6,099 nucleotides of DNA. Origin: an uncultured Achromobacter sp. GTDB taxonomy: Bacteria > Pseudomonadota > Gammaproteobacteria > Burkholderiales > Burkholderiaceae_B. The translations under genes were made by a program, and so were the position numbers. Below, one piece after another: positions 1-4,304 of the stretch. The notes beneath the pieces were generated by a model that saw only the letters and a list, made by a program, of their open reading frames with translations, made no database searches and was not told the origin of the DNA. The stretch covers positions 1 through 6,099 of the forward strand of contig CAJYKY010000552.1 in NCBI GenBank assembly GCA_913775005.1, read 5' to 3'. Numbering within the stretch: the stretch's first letter is position 1; every line of letters begins with the position of its first letter.

Positions 1-543
1 CTGGTCGATGATCAGGCGCAGGTTCCACGGGTTCAGGATGCCCATGCCCGAGCCGATCAACGACGCCAGCGGCATCACGGCCACGGCGCCCATGTCTTCC
101 AGCATGCGGCACTGGATGGGGTCGTCGGTGCAATAGACCATGACCTTGAAGCCCTCGTCGACCAGCGTCTTGGTGGCCTTGAGCGTTTCGGGCATGTTGG
201 GAAACAGCGTGTGCGGATCGCCCAGCACTTCCAGCTTGACGAGGTCGTGGCCGTCGAGCAGCTCGCGCGCGAGGCGCAGGGTGCGGATGGCGTCGTCGGC
301 GGTGTAGCAGCCGGCGGTGTTGGGCAGCAGCGTGAATTTGGACGGCGGGACGTAGTCCAGCAGGTTCGGTTCGCCGGCGTTTTGGCCGATGTTGGTGCGA
401 CGGATGGCGACCGTGACGATTTCAGTGCCGCTGGCGTCCAGCGCCGCGCGGGTCTCTTCGAAGTCCTTGTACTTGCCGGTGCCGACGAGCAGGCGCGACG
501 AATAGGCGCGGCCGGCGATAGTGAGAGTGTCTTGTGTGGTCAT
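1..543 (-). CDS. thiG: Thiazole synthase ThiG, N-terminal 181 codons (3' end outside window)
   Basis: ThiG is the cytoplasmic TIM-barrel enzyme that builds the thiazole phosphate half of thiamine from 1-deoxyxylulose 5-phosphate, dehydroglycine (iminoglycine) and the sulfur carried on ThiS-thiocarboxylate. The reading frame starts at ATG 543-541 (MTTQDTLTIAGRAYSSRLLV) and stays open to base 1. Visible family motifs are LLVGTGKYKDFEETRAAL near residues 18-35, the VTVAIRR strand at 43-49, LLPNTAGCYTADDA at 72-85, DLVKLEVLGD at 100-109 and MPLASLIGSGMGI at 157-169. Lys103 in the DLVKLEV strand should be the Schiff-base lysine that binds the sugar substrate. Full-length ThiG is about 260-270 residues, so roughly the last third is missing because of the window edge. 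No thiS lies directly upstream, unlike many thiS-thiG operons. The 246-bp gap to btuF suggests its own promoter. No strong Shine-Dalgarno precedes the ATG. Confidence 0.96.
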   Translation of the reverse strand, partial: MTTQDTLTIAGRAYSSRLLVGTGKYKDFEETRAALDASGTEIVTVAIRRTNIGQNAGEPNLLDYVPPSKFTLLPNTAGCYTADDAIRTLRLARELLDGHDLVKLEVLGDPHTLFPNMPETLKATKTLVDEGFKVMVYCTDDPIQCRMLEDMGAVAVMPLASLIGSGMGILNPWNLRLIIDQ

Positions 544-608
544 GGCGGTGATTCAAAGGGCGGGGTGCGCGCGGCAAGGCCCGCAGGCTGACTGATTTTG
601 CTAAGCGA

Positions 609-614
609 ATGATA
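609..614 (-). promoter_or_regulatory. Possible -10 element for thiG
   Basis: On the minus strand the sequence TATCAT sits in the only A/T-rich patch of the otherwise very GC-rich btuF-thiG gap, about 65 bp upstream of the thiG ATG. No convincing -35 hexamer is found at 16-18 bp, so this is a weak suggestion. I saw no TPP riboswitch hallmarks (no CUGAGA block) in the leader. Confidence 0.2.
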
Positions 615-697
615 AAGCACGATGCCGGGCGGCAGGCGCGCCGGCTGTTACGTGGCGTTCCACTATTTGCGGATTGCGCGTCCGGGAGCGGGGCTGC

Positions 698-714
698 GCG
701 TCGGCGTCCGACGC
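698..714 (-). other. GC-rich stem-loop in the btuF-thiG gap
   Basis: GCGTCGG (698-704) and CCGACGC (708-714) form a perfect 7-bp inverted repeat around a 3-nt loop. It lies about 75 bp past the btuF stop on the btuF-coding strand. Its position would suit an end-of-transcript structure, but no run of U follows on either strand, so it is not a standard intrinsic terminator. The rest of 544-735 holds no gene that I can support. Confidence 0.35.
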
Positions 715-735
715 CGGGCGCAGCGGGTGCGGGCT

Positions 736-810
736 AGCGCAGCCGGTCCAGGTCCGCGCAGCCCGTCCAGGCGCAACGGGTCCAGCAGATCAGCGCAGCC
801 GGTCCAGATC
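736..810. repeat. Degenerate ~19-bp tandem repeat spanning the btuF stop codon
   Basis: Four units lie head to tail. Units 736-754 and 792-810 share an exact 16-bp match (AGCGCAGCCGGTCCAG at 736-751 and 792-807). Two diverged copies lie between (about 755-771 and 772-791), sharing GCGCA/GTCCAG blocks. Part of a fifth unit may begin at 811. On the btuF strand each unit reads roughly as the codons for D-L-D-x-L-R. The btuF TGA (792-790) is formed where the first and second units meet. The outermost copy is followed directly by TAG (736-734). Confidence 0.75.
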
Positions 811-1740
811 AGCGCAGATCTGCTCGGCGGCGTCGATCAGGCGCGGGCCGGGGCGGTACAGCATATCGGCGTCCACGCCGTACACATGGCCGGCGCGGGC
901 GGCGGGCAGCCCCAGCGCCTGCCACGCGGCCAGGTTGGCGGCAGTTTCATCTGGCCCGGTCACGCCCGCCAGCACGGCTTCGGGCCGCGAAGCCAGCACG
1001 CTTTCCAGCGTGACCTGCGGCGCGACGATGGGCGCGTGGCCAAACACATTGACGCCGCCGCAGACGCGCAGCGCATCGCTGACGATGCTGCTGTTGTTCA
1101 AGGTGTAGATCGGGTCCAGCCCTGCTTGTACAAACACGCGCACCGGCCGGCGGCCGGCGTAGCGCGACGTCAGGGCCGCCAGACGGTCGCGTAAGGCCTG
1201 CGCGGCCGGACGCGCGTGCGCCTCGGTGCCAAACAGCACGCCCATGCGTTCTACCGCGCCGGGCACGGCCGACAGCGTCAGCGGATCGCTGTAGAAGACC
1301 GGCACGCCCAGTTTGTTCATCACGCCCGTCAAGGCTTGGGCGGGGGCTGGCTGCCACGCGATCAGCAGGTCGGGGCGGACGGCGGCCACACGTTCGGCGT
1401 CCGGCTGCATGCCGTCACCAATGACTGGCACCTGGCGCGCGGCGGGGGGGTAGTCGCTGCCCCGGATGGTGGCGGCAAGATAGTCGCCCGCGCCGGCGGC
1501 GTAGACGAGTTCCGTCGCGTGCGGCGCCAGCGTGATCGCGCGGCGCGCGGGCGCGGCGAGCGACACCGGGTTGCCCTTGTCGTCCTCGATCTTGATGGGG
1601 GTGGCGGCAGCCCCAGCGGCTGCGCTGTCAGCGGAGGCCGGCGCGCTGCCGGGCGCCAGACAGGCGCCCAGAGTCAGGGCCAGAGCCAGGCCCAAAGATC
1701 GCCCGTTGGCGGTGCGTGCAAAGGCGCGGTAGCGGATCAT
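790..1740 (-). CDS. btuF: Vitamin B12 ABC transporter substrate-binding lipoprotein (BtuF-type)
   Basis: This protein captures cobalamin in the periplasm and delivers it to a BtuCD-type inner-membrane transporter. The 316-residue product begins with a basic n-region, a hydrophobic stretch (LGLALALTL, 16-24) and a lipobox LGAC, with Cys27 as the predicted lipidation site. A low-complexity Ala/Ser linker follows (about 31-47). The periplasmic-binding fold then starts at about residue 48. Segments that line up with E. coli BtuF are the ITLAPHATELVYAAG strand/helix (69-83), SDYPP (95-99), PDLLIAWQ (123-130), RVFVQAGLDPIYT (201-213), the RVCGGVNVFG block (225-234), PQVTLESVLA (241-250) and the C-terminal GPRLIDAAEQICADL (298-312). 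Cys227 and Cys309 match the disulfide pair of E. coli BtuF. The conserved Trp in the E. coli VPWPQV segment is Ala240 here. The gene lies 67 bp downstream of the receptor gene on the same strand, so the two probably form a transcript under the B12 riboswitch. The ATG lacks a clear Shine-Dalgarno. btuC and btuD do not follow. A haem or siderophore binding protein of the same fold is possible but less likely. Confidence 0.9.
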   Translation of the reverse strand: MIRYRAFARTANGRSLGLALALTLGACLAPGSAPASADSAAAGAAATPIKIEDDKGNPVSLAAPARRAITLAPHATELVYAAGAGDYLAATIRGSDYPPAARQVPVIGDGMQPDAERVAAVRPDLLIAWQPAPAQALTGVMNKLGVPVFYSDPLTLSAVPGAVERMGVLFGTEAHARPAAQALRDRLAALTSRYAGRRPVRVFVQAGLDPIYTLNNSSIVSDALRVCGGVNVFGHAPIVAPQVTLESVLASRPEAVLAGVTGPDETAANLAAWQALGLPAARAGHVYGVDADMLYRPGPRLIDAAEQICADLDRLR

Positions 1741-1762
1741 GCAGCAAAGGCCGTTGTGGTGG

Positions 1763-1797
1763 CCGATATAGTCAGCGAAGAACGCCGACTATATCGG
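1763..1797 (-). other. Intercistronic 15-bp hairpin between receptor and btuF
   Basis: CCGATATAGTC (1763-1773) and GACTATATCGG (1787-1797) are perfect 11-bp inverted repeats. Inside them GCG/CGC (1775-1777 and 1783-1785) also pair. As minus-strand RNA the intervening bases 1774 and 1786 make a G-U wobble, giving a continuous 15-bp stem with a UUCUU loop. On the plus strand the same position is an A-C mismatch. The hairpin starts 10 nt after the receptor stop and ends 22 nt before the btuF ATG. No U-tract follows, so an mRNA-processing or stability element, or a translation-modulating structure, is more likely than a terminator. Confidence 0.7.
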
Positions 1798-1807
1798 ATG
1801 TCCGCAA

Positions 1808-3853
1808 TCAATAGCGCAGCGTCAGCGATGCGTAGAAATTGCGGCCCGGCGCCGGGTACAGGTTGTAGTTGGCAACAGGACCCAGCATCTCGAAAAACGC
1901 GTTGCCGCCGCGGATGCCGTACGTGGCGTACTGGCGATCGAAGATGTTGTTCACGCCAATGGCGCCTTCGATGTTGCGCGTGAACTTGTACGCGACCTTC
2001 GTGTTGAACAGCACGTAGGCGTCCAGCTCCTTGTCGAACTGGTTGGCCTGGTCGTTATCCATGCGCGACTTGCCCACATATTGCGCCGACACGTTCCACA
2101 GGAACGCATCGGTGGGGCGCCACGTCACGCCCGCGTTGGCCAGCCACTTGGGCGCCAGCGGCACGGTCTTGCCGGCCAGGTCCACGCCCGCGTAGGTGCC
2201 CGAGCGGAATTGCGCTTCCATCCAGGTCAGGTTGGCATCCAGCGTGACGCTGCTGGACAAGGCGGTGCGGCCTTCCAGTTCGATGCCTTGGCGGCGGGTC
2301 GGGTCCAGGTTGGTGTTGGCGCCCGTGCCCGGGCCCCACATGCCGTCAGCCAACGGGTTGTATTGGATCTCGTTGGTCAGGTCATAGCGGAAGTACGACA
2401 GGCGGGCGCTGCTGGACGCGCCTTGCCACGTCACGCCGATTTCCTTGTCGGTGGACGTCTGCGGCGCGAGCGGCTGCTGCACCGACAGCAGTTCGTCGGC
2501 GTTGGGCAGGCGGAAGCTGCGGCCCACCTTGCCGTACACACCAAAGCCGGCGGCCAGGTCCTGACGCACGCCCAGCTGCCAGGCGGTCAGGTGGTTGCTG
2601 CGGTCGGACGCGGTGCCCGAGCCGCTCAGCACTTCCAGGTCGTCCGACGCGTACTGACGGCGCACGCCAGCAGTGATGAACGTGCTGTCGGTGGCGCGGA
2701 TCTGGCCTTCGGCGAACAGGCCGTACTGGTGCTGACGCGACTGCCACTTCGACGGTTCGAAATCGTAGTAGGCGTTCTGGTCGGCGGTGGTCTTCGCTTC
2801 CTGCGCGTCGGCGCCGAACACGATGCTGTGGCCGCCGTTGATCGGCAGGCGGTAGCGCACGCTGGCGATGTTCTCTTCCAGCTTCTGGTCGCGCAAGGTG
2901 TCGCCAAAGCCGTCATACGACAGGCCGTTCAGCTTCTTTTCGCGGGTCGACAGGTCGGCGTACAGCGTGCCCACGCCGATGGCTTGTTCGACTTGCAGGC
3001 CGAACGTGGTCGTCGTGGTCTTCACGAAGTCCACATCGTTCTTCGAGCCGCGCGGGTCGTCCTGGAATTGGTTCACACCGGTGGACGGGCTGATCAGGCG
3101 CGGGCCGGGCAATTCCAGCTTCTGCGTCGTGGTTCGGCCGTACAGGCGGATCGAACCATTGTCGTGACGCAGCGTGATGCCGCCGCCGCCACCTTCGCGG
3201 CGCTCGCCGCTGTGGTCGCGGTAGCCGTCGGAATGCAGCGACTGCATATAGGCGTCGATGCCGACCTTCTCATTGTTCATCGCCACGGCGGCGTCGTACT
3301 GGCGCAGGCCGTAGCTGCCAAAGGTAGCGGTGGCGCGGGCCGTGACCGGCTCTTTGGAAAAGTCCGACTTGGTGATGATGTTGATCACGCCGCCGGTCGT
3401 GCCGCCGCCGTACTGCACCGAACCGCTGCCGCGCACGATCTCCACGCGCTCCACCTGATCCAGCGGCACCACGCCCAGGCTGGGCGCCGACAGGTCATTG
3501 GTGTTCTGCTTCACGCCGTCGATCATGATCAGCGTGTTGCTGGCGCCGGTGATGCCGAAGCCGCGCAGGTCAACGATGGCGTTGTCGCTGGAGCTGCTGG
3601 TGTTGATCAGGTTGATGCCAACTTGCGTGGACAGCAGGTCCTGCATGGTGCGGGCGCTGCTGGCCGCGATGTCTTCAGCGGTAATCACCGAAATCGACAC
3701 GGGCAGCGTGCGGCCGTCGGTCGGCACGCGCTGGGCGGTGACGGTGACCGAATCAAGGACAGGGGCGGAGGAGGCGGCTTGCTGGGCGGCGGCAATGGCC
3801 GGGGCAGAGCAGAGCAGGGCGCCGGCATAACGCCGGATGGAGCGGGCTTTCAT
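1808..3853 (-). CDS. btuB: TonB-dependent outer-membrane receptor, probable cobalamin receptor (BtuB-type)
   Basis: This is an outer-membrane beta-barrel that imports a scarce ligand using TonB-ExbBD energy. The 681-residue precursor has a signal peptide (cleavage probably after AIAAA, residue 23) and a TonB box, DSVTVTAQ, at 34-41. A plug domain follows (about 47-162), with DLRGFG at 95-100, IMIDGVKQN at 109-117 and VERVEIVRGSGSVQYGG through GGVINIITK at 134-162. The remainder is the barrel, ending LTLRY with a terminal aromatic residue as outer-membrane proteins require. It is somewhat longer than E. coli BtuB (614 residues). The ligand is inferred from context: a cobalamin riboswitch in its leader and btuF downstream. 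Taken alone, motifs such as SDGYRDHS and the ELPGPR...DDP loop also resemble iron-complex (FecA-like) receptors, so an iron-chelate ligand cannot be excluded from protein sequence. The ATG at 3853 is supported by GAGG 8 nt upstream and a signal peptide beginning at residue 1. Confidence 0.93.
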   Translation of the reverse strand: MKARSIRRYAGALLCSAPAIAAAQQAASSAPVLDSVTVTAQRVPTDGRTLPVSISVITAEDIAASSARTMQDLLSTQVGINLINTSSSSDNAIVDLRGFGITGASNTLIMIDGVKQNTNDLSAPSLGVVPLDQVERVEIVRGSGSVQYGGGTTGGVINIITKSDFSKEPVTARATATFGSYGLRQYDAAVAMNNEKVGIDAYMQSLHSDGYRDHSGERREGGGGGITLRHDNGSIRLYGRTTTQKLELPGPRLISPSTGVNQFQDDPRGSKNDVDFVKTTTTTFGLQVEQAIGVGTLYADLSTREKKLNGLSYDGFGDTLRDQKLEENIASVRYRLPINGGHSIVFGADAQEAKTTADQNAYYDFEPSKWQSRQHQYGLFAEGQIRATDSTFITAGVRRQYASDDLEVLSGSGTASDRSNHLTAWQLGVRQDLAAGFGVYGKVGRSFRLPNADELLSVQQPLAPQTSTDKEIGVTWQGASSSARLSYFRYDLTNEIQYNPLADGMWGPGTGANTNLDPTRRQGIELEGRTALSSSVTLDANLTWMEAQFRSGTYAGVDLAGKTVPLAPKWLANAGVTWRPTDAFLWNVSAQYVGKSRMDNDQANQFDKELDAYVLFNTKVAYKFTRNIEGAIGVNNIFDRQYATYGIRGGNAFFEMLGPVANYNLYPAPGRNFYASLTLRY

Positions 3854-3859
3854 CTACGT

Positions 3860-3865
3860 AACCTC
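3860..3865 (-). promoter_or_regulatory. Ribosome binding site of the receptor gene
   Basis: GAGGTT on the minus strand leaves 8 nt between GAGG and the receptor ATG, which is good spacing and fixes the start. A CCTCCCC stretch 35-45 nt upstream (3906-3900) could pair with it, offering a possible masking partner for riboswitch control of translation. That pairing is inference. Confidence 0.6.
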
Positions 3866-3925
3866 GATGCGACCCGCGACCCCGCAGGTCATTCACGATG
3901 GGGAGGCCGCTCACACGCCGACGCG

Positions 3926-3937
3926 GGCGCTAGCGCC
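3926..3937 (-). other. 12-bp perfect palindrome between B12 box and receptor start
   Basis: GGCGCTAGCGCC is fully self-complementary and lies about 35 nt downstream of the B12 box on the receptor leader. It could be a short hairpin of the riboswitch expression platform, or a protein operator. No U-run follows, so a terminator is not supported. Confidence 0.35.
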
Positions 3938-3960
3938 TGGCAGCATTGCATGAACGTCCT

Positions 3961-4172
3961 GACGAGCGAACTGGCCGGTATCGGGCTGCCATGGGCGACA
4001 TGCGCGCATGGGGACCGTTGCGGGGGCAGCACAGGCTGGACGCCGGAGCGCGTCGGCCGCCTTATGGGCGGCACGGCGGCCCGGGCGGGCGTCTTCCTGT
4101 TTCCCGTTTACCTTTCGCACGCGGCGGACAAGTGTTGCGTTCTTGCCAGCCCAATGCGCCGAAAGCACCGGT
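3961..4172 (-). promoter_or_regulatory. Cobalamin (vitamin B12) riboswitch in the receptor leader
   Basis: Read as minus-strand RNA, the leader shows the cobalamin aptamer landmarks in the right order. UAAACGGGAA (4110-4101) matches the usual UAAAAGGGAA. A P5-like helix pairs ACAGG (4100-4096) with CCUGU (4035-4031). The core GCUGCCCCCGCAACGGU (4030-4014) is close to the family's GCUGCCCCCGCAACUGU. The B12 box AGCCCGAUACCGGCC (3987-3973) closes it. A closing P1 helix can form by CCGGU (4171-4167) with ACCGG (3979-3975), or by GGGCUGGC (4152-4145) with GCCAGUUC (3974-3967), so the outer boundary is uncertain. B12 binding normally turns off the downstream gene. No terminator with a U-tract lies between box and start codon, so control of translation initiation is more likely. 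Unusual features are the long arm between the two P5 strands (4093-4039, closed by GACGCC/GGCGUC) and the short segment between core and B12 box. Confidence 0.86.
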
Positions 4173-4183
4173 TCGGGGCCGAA

Positions 4184-4192
4184 ACTGTATCA
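4184..4192 (-). promoter_or_regulatory. Candidate extended -10 promoter for the riboswitch-receptor transcript
   Basis: The minus strand reads TGATACAGT, an extended -10 (TGn followed by TACAGT, 4 of 6 consensus bases). Transcription would begin near 4177, a few bases before the first aptamer helix strand at 4171. That fit with the riboswitch is the main support. No good -35 is visible. Confidence 0.4.
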
Positions 4193-4217
4193 CCGCAGGG
4201 CGCGCGCAAGCCCATTT

Positions 4218-4226
4218 TGTTACGAT
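4218..4226 (+). promoter_or_regulatory. Candidate extended -10 promoter for metH
   Basis: TGTTACGAT on the plus strand is an extended -10 (TGn plus TACGAT, 4 of 6 matches). It would start the metH transcript near 4233, leaving a leader of about 70 nt before the GTG start. No clear -35 hexamer is present. I saw no SAH or SAM riboswitch in this leader. Confidence 0.35.
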
Positions 4227-4235
4227 CATGGCTTG

Positions 4236-4259
4236 TTTTTTCGGCGTTTTTCGCTTTTT
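4236..4259. repeat. Three phased T-tracts in the divergent promoter region
   Basis: Runs of T6 (4236-4241), T5 (4247-4251) and T5 (4255-4259) are spaced roughly one helical turn apart in DNA that is otherwise GC-rich. For the leftward receptor promoter they are A-tracts about 45-70 bp upstream of its -10, a plausible UP-element or bent-DNA position. For metH they fall in the early transcribed leader. Confidence 0.4.
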
Positions 4260-4304
4260 AGCCACATCGACGCCGCCGTTGGCCACCTTTATCTGGACCT
4301 GCCC

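Noticed and set aside
698..714. Rho-independent terminator for btuF
   Set aside because: The 7-bp stem is real, but no U-tract follows on either strand. It is listed only as a stem-loop.
544..735. TPP riboswitch ahead of thiG
   Set aside because: None of the conserved blocks (CUGAGA or the ACCUGAUC-type region) is present on the minus strand of this gap.
1216..1983. 255-codon plus-strand frame across btuF, the intercistronic hairpin and the receptor end
   Set aside because: It overlaps two real genes in antisense and shows no family motif.
3869..3882. 7-bp direct repeat GCGACCC-GCGACCC near the receptor RBS
   Set aside because: It is too short and too GC-rich to stand out from background. 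It may contribute to local hairpins, but no specific role can be supported.
2081..4261. 726-codon open frame on the plus strand, antisense to the receptor gene
   Set aside because: It opposes the unmistakable TonB-dependent receptor, has no recognisable domain and extends through the riboswitch. It is a shadow caused by codon bias.
4227..4304. SAH or SAM riboswitch in the metH leader
   Set aside because: The leader is short and T-tract rich, and I could see no conserved core of either class.
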